A DNA stretch of 64,000 nt, from positions 43,544,075-43,608,074 of the forward strand of contig CM059564.1 of assembly GCA_030386875.1 (NCBI GenBank), read 5' to 3'. Source of the DNA: Morinoia aosen (Eukaryota > Arthropoda > Malacostraca > Amphipoda > Talitridae). This document shows, piece by piece, positions 1 through 9,900 of this stretch (positions within the stretch are counted from its first letter, which is position 1; every line of letters starts with the position of its first letter). Position numbers and translations under genes: made by a program. Under the pieces are notes generated by a model. It saw only the letters and a program-made list of their open reading frames with translations, was not told where the DNA came from and searched no databases.

Positions 1-906
1 GTCAAAATGGAACTTCGAATGCGCAGATCACAGACTCGATAAAATATTATCGTCTCCTATCTAAAGATTATTCTAACAGGTCGTCTCGGTCAGCCGCATA
101 TGATTCGTCAAACATACACGATACAAAATACATCGAGCTGAGACGAAGCTTCAGGATCGCATAACTTCCGTAAGAATTACATACATCAGCACAATAAGAT
201 CTTTAACATCAGTACAATGATCATAAATGGTTCAACTTCACAAAAAATGATCGAAGTCAAGCGCACCACTCCGAAGTTTGACATGCGAACACTCGACATG
301 TTCGAATTTCAAAAGTAAAGCTATATTTCTTTGTAATATTTATTTGTGTAACTTACTTTATGGAGTTAATTAGGAATTCCCCGAGTTGCGATCATGTGGT
401 AAATCATTTCGATACTCAAACTAAAAACGGAATTCGTGATTTTTAATGAAGTATTTCAGGATATATTTCCCCATAATGATTTTGGAAGTGATATACTTCA
501 CTCGTAGTGCATACGACTGCAGGCTATATCTGCGTACACGTTTAGAGAGCAGTAGTTAGCTTTGCAGCTAAATTTAAAAACGGGATATCTTCCCACATTT
601 TGAACGGTAAAAACTTGAGATTACTTCTTTATTTTTCAATGACCTTGATTTACTCCAACCCTAAATCGGGAATTCATCAAATTTACGACAGTTATTACGA
701 GTGGTAAAGCGCCAAATCAAACCACACAGTCAAAAATACATCTCATAAATTAAATAGCGAAAATTTACTAAATCTGAGTAAATAAATGAAATTACAAAGT
801 TTTTTGCAGCTAATGGAATATACACACGGATGGATTCGAATTTCTTAATGCCGTAATATTTTAAAATAAAGCTCTCAAAATTGGTTAATACCTACGCTTA
901 TGCTTC
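1..906. other. Intergenic, no gene seen
   Basis: AT-rich sequence with stop codons in all frames. No domain, RNA gene or clear repeat was recognised. Confidence 0.6.
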
Positions 907-979
907 TACGAGGCCTGTCGAAAAAGTATCCGACCTTTGGCCAGAAAAAATACTTCAACAACCTGACGGGGTTGGGACC

Positions 980-1459
980 CTAATCCCCTTCAAAGTAGGC
1001 TCCTTGTGCTTCCACACACTTAGCCCACCGATCCTTCCACTGCCGGAAACACCTCTGGAAGTCTTCTTTTGGAATGGTGTTCAGCTCTGTCGTCGCGTTC
1101 CGCATTATCTCTTCTCTACTCTCAAAACGGGATCCTTTCAGTGGTGTCTTCAATTTTGGAAACAACCAGAAGTCGCAAGGAGCCAGGTCTGGAGAGTAGG
1201 GAGGTTGGCGAACGGTCGTAATTCCATGTTTGGCCAAGAAATTGCGGATCAAATGGGATGAATGTGCGGGCGCGTTGTCGTGATGCAAGTGCCAGTTGTT
1301 CGCAGTCCACATGTCTGGTCTTTTGCGCCGAACTGCATCACGAAGTCGCCGGAGAACATCCTGATAGTACTCCTTTGTCACTGTTTGTCCTTCCGGTGCG
1401 TATTCGTGATGCACAATTCCACGGACATCAAAGAAAACAGTCAGCATCGAAGGAGTCAA
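980..1459 (-). pseudogene. Mariner transposase, C-terminal catalytic part (5' truncated)
   Basis: This 159-residue reading frame covers the catalytic half of a mariner transposase, which cuts and joins DNA at the element ends. The acidic triad is visible: the first D in FFDVRGIVHHE, the second in HHDNAPAH, the third in SPDLAPCDFWLFPKLK. The last two are separated by 34 residues, the DD34D spacing of true mariners. The C-terminal QWKDRWAKCVEAQGAYFEGD is intact and ends in TAG. A full transposase is about 345 residues; the N-terminal helix-turn-helix DNA-binding half is missing because the frame runs into the inverted second copy near 1460. The frame is open, but without the DNA-binding domain it is taken as a broken copy. 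Confidence 0.85.
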
Positions 1460-1467
1460 ACAGGCAA

Positions 1468-1585
1468 TGCGACGATGGAGCTGAACACCATTCTAAAAAA
1501 AAACTACCAGAGGTGTTTCCAGCAGTGGAAGGATCGGTGGGCTAAGTGTGTGCAAGCACAAGGGGCATACTTTGAAGGGGATTAG
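1468..1585 (+). pseudogene. Mariner transposase, extreme C-terminal fragment, inverted copy
   Basis: The plus strand encodes the last ~40 residues of the same transposase (NATMELNTILKKNYQRCFQQ followed by WKDRWAKCVQAQGAYFEGD), ending in TAG before the right terminus. It differs from the minus-strand copy at several residues (for example KKN for KED and VQA for VEA), so the two arms have diverged since the inversion or came from different copies. It is too short to function. Confidence 0.8.
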
Positions 1586-1658
1586 GGTCCCAACTCCGAC
1601 AGGTATTCGAAATATTTTTTCTGGCCAAAGGTCGGATACTTTTTAGACAGGCCTCGTA

Positions 1659-2430
1659 TGTAACGTTTCAAGTCGTAGAACGTGAATAACTTATCCCTTT
1701 CGTGATCTCTCGGTACTGTCAAATTCAAAAGTTCCAATGTAGGGTGTTGGGATATCTCATGCGTAAATAGAACACGCACAGGTCAAGCGATACAATCGAG
1801 AACACAAGATTTACAATCTTCAATAAAGCGGCCATTCAAACATCGGCCAAATATACCTAAACCTCAAACTCTCAAAGGTTATTCACCAAAATTAAAATGA
1901 CCCTAAATTTCTCAGTAGAAATGCAGCGGCGTCCGTAAAGTTTTTGATAACACTTCCTGTAATTACTACCATACCAAAACTAGCAGCGACGGTCTCCTTT
2001 GGCCGACAGAGGGCGGCCACACAAAACAGAATATCCCAACGACAAACATGAATATCGAGAGGCTAATACAGAACAACTAACTGTTTTGCGACATGGGCAA
2101 ATCGTAGTGAGAATGCCACGCAAGTCTACAGGCGTAGACAAATTGATCCGTGAATGAGGTGTGCCTACATTTACGATTCTGAGTATTAAAAGAAGGAACA
2201 ATAAAAAAGTGACATGGAGCGGGTATGATGAGCACACATGAAGAGGGGAGGACTTTGGAAGTCCCATTGTAGTGGGGAGGTGAGCCTAAGTCGACACTAG
2301 AAATACAGTGAAAGGGTACATAAAGCTTTGTGGCGTAGCTATCGTTTGCAGGAGAGGGCGGGCACGCAGTCAGACGTGGAAGCCCACCGCAGTCTAGACG
2401 TTGTTGTAGTTGGGGTTGAAGGCGGGCTGC
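1659..2430. other. Intergenic, no gene seen
   Basis: No recognisable coding domain, RNA gene or repeat family. Confidence 0.5.
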
Positions 2431-2440
2431 TTCTCAGCGT

Positions 2441-2793
2441 ACGGAGGAGGCTGGTCTGCACACAACAAAACCATTCATAACCACAAAATATTAAGGCCAT
2501 CGTACGGAGGAGGCTGGTCTGCACACAACAAAACCATTCATTACCACAGAACATCAAGGTCATCGTACGGAGGAGGCTGGTCTGCACACAACAAAACCAT
2601 TCATAACCACAAAATATCGAAGCCATCGTACGGAGGAGGCGGGTCTGCACACTACAAAACCGTTCATTACCACAGAATATCAAGGCCATCATACGGAGGA
2701 GGCTGGTCTGCACACAACAAAACCATTCATAACCACAAAATATCGAGGCCATCGTACGGAGGAGGCTGGTCTGCACACAACAAAACCATTCAT
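2441..2793. repeat. 63-bp minisatellite with alternating A/B units
   Basis: ACGGAGGAGGCTGGTCTGCA recurs at 2441, 2504, 2567, 2630, 2693 and 2756, an exact 63-bp period: five full units and one partial. Units alternate between an A type (CATAACCACAAAATAT) and a B type (CATTACCACAGAA), giving a 126-bp higher-order repeat. Because 63 is a multiple of three, both strands stay open (a 21-residue repeat with YGGGWSAHNKTIH on plus, EWFCCVQTSLLRT on minus). This openness is treated as a by-product of the period, not as a gene. Confidence 0.95.
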
Positions 2794-3102
2794 TCAAAAC
2801 CACCTTCAGAGAATATAAAGTCATGACCATCGTAACGGAGCGTGCGAGCTCTCTCAACTCATAAAATTTTGCTCACATTTATCAATTATTAGCCAAATTT
2901 TCAAGAGTGTTTCAAGATAATCCAACGATTTTTCTTTTTCAATTGACAATTTCAAAATGCAACACTGACGATACATAAAGCATAATATTCTCAGAGATTT
3001 TCTTCATAAATAGGCAAAAATTCAATTAGTGTGGTTGCATAACCCATCTTAGGTCAGAGTGATTTCAGTTACAATAATTAGAGCGCTCTGTACAAAGATC
3101 AA

Positions 3103-3108
3103 TTTATT
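3103..3108 (-). terminator. Possible polyadenylation signal of the Shisa-like gene
   Basis: TTTATT on plus reads AATAAA on minus, about 640 bp past the stop codon at 3745. It is the nearest clear AATAAA noticed downstream on that strand. Such hexamers are common in AT-rich DNA, so the assignment is weak. Confidence 0.25.
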
Positions 3109-3508
3109 CAACTCAGTAAGCACTTTAGAATTTACACCATCATGAAGCCTTGATTTTTCTGTTCCAAGTAGTATAATTATTACATGTTTCATAATTAGCA
3201 AGCTTAAAGCTAACTAGCCACAACAAAGACGACCTCATAAGAGCCCCGAGAAGAAACCATTTAGTAAAAATTGTAAAAATGAGGAATCTACGTACATTAC
3301 AAGGTTTGTTCCCCCAAAGGGTACTGTGCAGGAAATACAAGTTACAAAAGTTACAAAGGAAGAGGAAGAAAAGATGAAGCCATGAAAACTGAATAAAGCA
3401 AAGCTGACAAGATAGAGATAAGTCTAAAACAAGTCCTATGTATATATCTGTGGGATATTGCTGTAGGTCAAATGCTGAAAATACTGCTATCAATAAAGCA
3501 AAAAAAAA

Positions 3509-3730
3509 TTGCATTATAATGTTCATGAAAAAGCAAGAAACTGGTTATAACTTAACCATATCAGGTGATCTACAAAAGAAATCACCAACGATGACACACC
3601 AAACATTGTTTGAGTGAAGTCTTATTCTGATGAATTAATCAGAAACTAGCACACCCTAGAACTAACCAGGGTAGCCCCGATAACTACACCTAGCACACTC
3701 TACACAACTGACCCTGATAGCTACACCTAG
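3509..3730. repeat. Segment A, original copy (222 bp), identical to 6295-6516
   Basis: From TTGCATTATAATG to CTACACCTAG this segment matches 6295-6516 without any difference that I could see, at a constant offset of 2786. It lies 15 bp beyond the stop codon of the Shisa-like gene, in its presumed 3' UTR. Confidence 0.9.
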
Positions 3731-3763
3731 TACACACTACACAACTAACCAGGGTAGCCGGCA
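3652..3763 (-). repeat. Tandem copies of the Shisa-like stop-codon region
   Basis: The string around the stop codon (CTAACCAGGGTAGCC on plus, Gly-Tyr-Pro-Gly-stop on minus) occurs at the real end of the gene (about 3745) and again near 3665. A decayed version (CTGACCCTGATAGC) sits between them, and short CACCTAG-type linkers separate the copies. The unit is about 36-44 bp. Confidence 0.65.
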
Positions 3764-3938
3764 GCAGGAGTGTTGGGGTACTGCTGAGGAGGGTAGGGCT
3801 GTTGGGGATACGGCTGCTGAGGGTACGGCTGTTGAGAGTAGGGCTGCTGAGGCTGCATGTACGGCTGAGGCTGAGAGTACGGCTGCAGAGGCTGGGCTGC
3901 CTGCTGAGGCGGCAGTGTGACAGTCACCTCAGCACCAC
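3745..3938 (-). CDS. Shisa-like last exon: Pro/Gln/Tyr-rich cytosolic tail
   Basis: Acceptor TTGTGCAG at 3939-3946, entered in phase 1, restoring GGT. It encodes GAEVTVTLPPQQAAQPLQPY and then repeated (Y)(S/P)QQPYPQQ units, ending GYPG and TAG. The tail is low complexity and tyrosine-rich like the Shisa5/scotin tail, a site for WW- or SH3-type partners, but it contains PPQQYP rather than a canonical PPxY. DNA repeats of the QQPYP codons suggest length polymorphism. Confidence 0.85.
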
Positions 3939-6900
3939 CTGCACAACCACAGGTACTATTACCACCTGTGCGCCACTACTTTGTTCTGTGGAATGGGATG
4001 CACAAGTAAACCGATGTGCACAGTTACTGTTACCACTTGTGCACCACTACTTTGTTCTGTGCAATGGGATGCATGAGTAAACAGACATCCGACACCTGCA
4101 TTAACTCAAACACTTTCATCTATGCCTGAGTAAACAGTTGTAAGTTAAACAATGTATTTACCACAAACAATACAGCAATAGTCAAAGTAAGATGCTTGCA
4201 TTTAAAAATAACATAACACAGTTATCTTATCAACGCCTTAACAGTTAGTTCGGCCTGATAAGCAACGGACCAAATATGCTCGCTTAAATCAAAATAACAT
4301 GACCAAAGCAATTTAACAACAAAAAAATATTAATGCGAGAGTAACTTAAAACTCTCTAAAGGTGGTAAAATATCACAAGATGTTTCAATTGGAAGGATTC
4401 AAAGAAAGCAAAGGAGAGAAAGGTGTAAGTAATGCCAAACTTGAAGTGATGTAGCATGATAAAAAAATCAAACAGCAGTGTAGCCAAGGTAGCTTAAAAC
4501 CACCTAAAAGAGGTAAAACATCAAGAGATAACATACAAAACGGAGAGGATAATAGAGCTAAGGAGATAAGGGCCGTACCTCTGGTGACGTAGCCGCGGTT
4601 GCGGCGCTTGGCGAGGAGACAGAAGGGGCAACAGCAGCAGCACACCACGCACACCAGCAGCACCACCAGCACAACGCCTACCAGGATCCCGATCAGGCGA
4701 GGCAAGCTGCAAAGTAAAGTAATACTGAATTCTTGCTGACGCACACCTAAATGTAAGACGCATTCAATGTGTTCAGTGCTTCAGTTTTTCCTTCAAATGC
4801 TGGTTTTGGCTCGTCTGACCTTTATTGTGTTTGAAGGTCATTAGAAGAAAGAAAACAAGCACTTCATACTGAACAATCTCAATGGTGGGGTACGTTTTTG
4901 ATAATTGTTAGTAAAGTTAAAAAAAAAGTTATCACACCACCGTATCATGAATCATGACTGAAGGTGCATTGCTGAGATGTCATGCTGGCAAATACACTTT
5001 GCCTCAGTCTTACCTTCCAGCAGAATAGTTCAAATAAAATAGCTAAAGCTTTTCAAACTTCAAAAATAGTAAAAAATAACCGAGTGTTGATTCTAATTCA
5101 ACTAAAATATAGTTAACGTGAGACAAAAAAGTGAAGCTTGGGTAATGCCTAGTGTCAAATGCAATATAGCATTCGAGTGAAATGAAAAACTTATTTCTAA
5201 ATTAAGGAACCCAAATATTTAATGGGTTAACCAATAACAATAGGGAACATTCAAGCAGCTTCATCCAACTTCAGAATGGTAACAGCACTTAACAGAAATG
5301 TTTTTATTGAAGTTCATAATAAATTACTGGCAGGAAAACGCGGATCAAATTTGAAGTGAATTTCAAAATTATTGATTCATTACACATTGGGTGATTTATT
5401 AATGAACTTTTCAAGTTTGACAGTATTTAAAAGACAACTTACTACATACCATGCTATAGAAATGAACACCAAAGTTAACCTTGAATCTTTCCAACCTCTG
5501 AGTACTTTAAATGTACAATTAAACTAACAAGGTAAAAATATTGCTGGGCAAAAATTGCTACCAAAAATAAAATATTTGCTTGTACTGAGAAAAGCCATAA
5601 AAAGCTCACACATGTCAAATTCAGAAACTAAATTCATAGTCTACAACAGTTAACTTGCTGAACCTAGCACGGGTAGTCATGAACACCCCTAGCGAGAGTG
5701 AAATCTATATTGAGAGTTAACAGGAGCAGCAGGAAGGTGAGTGGGGGGAGTTAGCAACAGCTTGTAAAGGCACGTTTCCTCATGCTTTGGTGCTGAACAA
5801 TTTTTGTATTAATAGATTAAGAGCTTGACTCTAATTTATAACATTTTCACAACATTTTAGAATCGGACATTTTCCTGCTAGATCTCAACTACATCCAGTA
5901 GTGATAGAAGTCACCCACAGTAACACCCAGTAACCAGCCTTGGGCCTCCTTTGTGCATCTTGCGTGCTATAATCCATTAACAATGGCTTGAGCTGGCCAA
6001 GTTAAATTATGAATTTGTTTAATCCTCTGTAACCACAAAAGGATGTTCCCAAAAGAGTAAGGTAGGAGGCACCATTTAGCATTAAATAAAAGGAACATTG
6101 CACTACATAAAAAAGGTGTGTTTCCCATACCCTGCAAATTAAAACACCAAGATTGGAAGAAATTTATGAAACGAGATGAAAGTTCCAGAAAATATGAGAA
6201 AGAAGATGCTGAAAAGAACAAAATTACTTGAGTTTGAGCTTTTGCCAGGGACCAACATGTGCCCTCAAATCAATAGTTCAGATTTCCCTGCCTTTTGCAT
6301 TATAATGTTCATGAAAAAGCAAGAAACTGGTTATAACTTAACCATATCAGGTGATCTACAAAAGAAATCACCAACGATGACACACCAAACATTGTTTGAG
6401 TGAAGTCTTATTCTGATGAATTAATCAGAAACTAGCACACCCTAGAACTAACCAGGGTAGCCCCGATAACTACACCTAGCACACTCTACACAACTGACCC
6501 TGATAGCTACACCTAGAGAATTCTGAGAGCATTTACAACTGCACTTAATGACCCAAAGAGACGGAAAAAGCTGCAGTTCATTTAGGCAAGCAGAGTGTAA
6601 GGAATGATCAGTCCAAACTTTATGGTTGGCGATGACCACAAGTAACCGAGAAGTATCGCAACAAGAGGAGAGAAGCACCTTGGGAAACAATTAGGAGTTT
6701 TAACAAACCATGGTGCAGCAATTAAGGCGTCAAGCCACAGGCTTCAACAAGTCCATATTAAGCAGTAAATAAAACGAATCCACTTCAATGAGATAAGAAT
6801 ATTGAGCAAATAATTCCATATGGATCTGTAGCAGCAACATACAATAGAGCAGCATAAGTGAAGATGAATAGAAACTTATTTGTTTTCACAATTTCCGAGT

Positions 6901-9900
6901 ATTTTCTTCAACAGTACAATAAGATGAAGCAAATAAAAAAGCTCAGTTCAAGAGCCCTCAGTCTGACTGTGTTAAGCATTGTAAAATGGAATAACTTGAA
7001 AGTTACAGAAAGCACAGCACAGATACCAATAACAATTCACACTGTTACTGATCAAGCAGTCTTGCTATAAGTTCTTGTATGTTTCATAAAAAACTCAGTA
7101 TTGACTTTGGATATCCCTATGATGGCATCAATAACTTCAACTAAAAACATCAAAATAAAATACAAAGATTATAAGAGCAATTCAATCTAGATTAAATATT
7201 ACTATCAACCAACACTATGTATATTGAACCTATCTAATAACAGTCAAAATTTTAAAAGATGCTCCGTTTTGAAATATCCATCAACAACAAGAACAAAATT
7301 AGGACAAAGTACTTCAGAAAAGCCCCAGGAATAAATGTCAGCTATGGTAACAATGCTGGTTGAGCATGTAAGGAGGCTTTACAAATCCACAACTCTTCAG
7401 AATTTATGCACAGAGAGGATGACTTGTCCCACTGAGCACAAATTTATGACCATCCACAAGCAAAACCTTCTGAATATTCTTCAAGTGAAAATCAAGGACA
7501 ATTAAACTTGCCGGAGAAAGCAAATTAACAAGTGTCAAATATTACTAGAGCAACAGTAGGACTTTTTCACTTTACTACAGGGGGAACATAACACAATAAT
7601 GGTACCATTTTTTGGGGCATAAATATAGTATCTTGACTCTACTACACCATTTTGTTGGTACAATACCGCTTTACCAAACAGAGAGTTACTAACACAAACA
7701 AAAAACGCCACTGATTAGTTCTCAGTACTCGCAGAGTACATCATGCACAGGTCTGGCTTTGATTAAAACTCTATATACAAGGGTAATAGAGGCATTAACA
7801 AAACGCAGTTTAGTGAATAATTAGCCAGCAGCGTTAGACAAAGCATTAGCAAAACAGGTTCATCTATTTAGAACTCCAAGGATTCTACCTACTGAATGTA
7901 AAGGGTTGGGTACTTCTGATTTCAATCCAAAAAATAACACACCTTTTTTGAAATAGAACATTACAAATATGTACAATAGGAAATATGCCGCAACCAGCGT
8001 TTATTTACAAATCTTGCATGAGTTTGATTTACAACTACAACCAACTGAGAATGGAAGTTCTAACTCAACAGCAGGTAGAATATCTCAAGATAGCATCAAA
8101 TTTTAGTTCAAGATCCATGTTTCACCGCAAGAGGTGTAAACCAGGAATTGTAAGCACAAAACTCTCTGAAATGCACTCAGCATCCAAGCTGGTACATCAC
8201 TTCATCATTCCCTTGATGTCATGCTCAGGAACTCAAATAAACAAATTGGCCAAGTTTTGTTGGCATAATAATCACATTACATTAGCATGCAGAAAGGTTA
8301 TATTTACATCCCAAGAGTTCAACACAATAAAGTGGGGGCTACAAATGCCTACTTCAGACATGATTGTGTCTCCATAGTTGAGATAACTTTTTGCTCACTA
8401 TTGGTGAGATAGCTTTGTCACATTTGTCAATTTACACCACCAGATCTAGCAAATCTCTGTGCAACAAACACATGGATAAAAAAAATGATGCTAAAATAAT
8501 GCGGAACAAACAGTTATGGTACATTCCTACTTCACACAACATTACTCGAACCTGGCACACTTGTGAAAACATGACTAGCACAAAAAGTGATGAAAATCTA
8601 CAAGTAAACTACAAAGATAGACAGCACTGTTTGTGAGGTATGAAACTTCCATCATGCTCTGTCAAAATAACGTGGTTGCACGAGTGACGACTCACGAGCG
8701 CACAACAATCATTAGTATTTGAATTCGGAACGCATTTACAACTGCACTTAATGACCCAAAGAGACGGAAAAAGCTGCAGTTCATTTAGGCAAGCAGAGTG
8801 TAAGGAATGATCAGTCCAAACTTTATGGTTGGCGATGACCACAAGTAACCGAGAAGTATCGCAACAAGAGGAGAGAAGCACCTTGGGAAACAATTAAGAG
8901 TTTTAACAAACCATGGTGCAGCAATTAAGGCGTCAAGCCACAGGCTTCAACAAGTGTATATTAATAATCCAATGAGCATTAATGCAACTAGTACTCACTT
9001 CCTCTGAGTCTTCTCTTCAATGACCTTATTGATTTTTTCCTTAGATTTGTCTTTGATTTTCTGTTTAACTTTGTCTTTAGCTTTCTGGACTGCATCTGAT
9101 ACTCTTCCTTCAGTTTCGTTAGCTTTTTGCGGGACAATTGGAGTTTCTACAGTGTTTGTGTCGGTAATTTTGTTAGTCTGACGTTCGGAACGGGAGTGTA
9201 CGGCAGCAGCAGCAGATGCAGCAGCATCCTCACCGTGAGACTGGCCCCCCAAATCACTGCAACACATGCAAAGCACTCTAACTTACAGTGCCTGCCATGC
9301 CTTTTAGCTCAGCCTTGGGTTCCTTCTACGACAGGAGTCTTCGTAACAAAGCCAAGGCTAACTTGTACTATACTATGTATTTATTAAATGGCAAAATTAA
9401 GGATTGCTCATTCATACAAAATAAAGTACTAAGAAAAGGAAATAACTTATAGAGATGGAACAAAGTCATTGAGCAGCATGAGCTAGGGCAAGCAGTAAAT
9501 AAAACGAATCCACTTCAATGAGATAAGAATATTGAGCAAATAATTCCATATGGATCTGTAGCAGCAACATACAATAGAGCAGCATAAGTGAAGATGAATA
9601 GAAACTTATTTGTTTTCACAATTTCCAAGTATTTTCTTCAACAGTACAATAAGATGAAGCAAATAAAAAAGCTCAGTTCAAGAGCCCTCAGTCTGACTGT
9701 GTTACACACACACACAAGATTTGATTTTAAGTGTGTGAGCTTCTCTAAACAGTAAAAAGATGTTCCTAAGAGAGTAGAGACAAAGGCACTATTTCGTATG
9801 AAATTGAGAGAATATGCACAAGAAGTGTCGCATTCTCTTGAGCATAGACGCAGCAAGTTAGGAACAAAGTTTATAAAACAAGATTAAAGTTGAAGAAGAG

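Larger units (their letters stand above)
909..1656. mobile_element. Palindromic mariner derivative made of two inverted 3' ends
   Basis: The element is bounded by inverted termini that start CGAGGCCTGTC and is flanked on both sides by TA (907-908 and 1657-1658), the target duplication of Tc1/mariner elements. Both termini are the 3' end of the same mariner: the left part reads into the transposase C-terminus on the minus strand, and the right part reads into the same C-terminus on the plus strand. The arms pair over roughly 190 bp (about 909-1103 with 1462-1656), and the left arm continues into the catalytic core. No transposase 5' half is present, so the element cannot make its own enzyme, but both ends look recognisable by one in trans. 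Confidence 0.85.
4707..8998 (-). other. Shisa-like intron between cassette exon and TM exon
   Basis: AT-rich intron holding a copy of the ~350-bp dispersed repeat (5970-6240), the three-part duplicated patchwork (6295-6974) and segment B (8732-8955). The remaining stretches (4.7-5.9 kb, 7.0-8.7 kb) show no gene. Confidence 0.6.

Noticed and set aside
2339..2857. Repeat protein on either strand over the 63-bp array
   Set aside because: Openness follows from the 63-bp period; both strands are equally open and the flanks show no gene structure.
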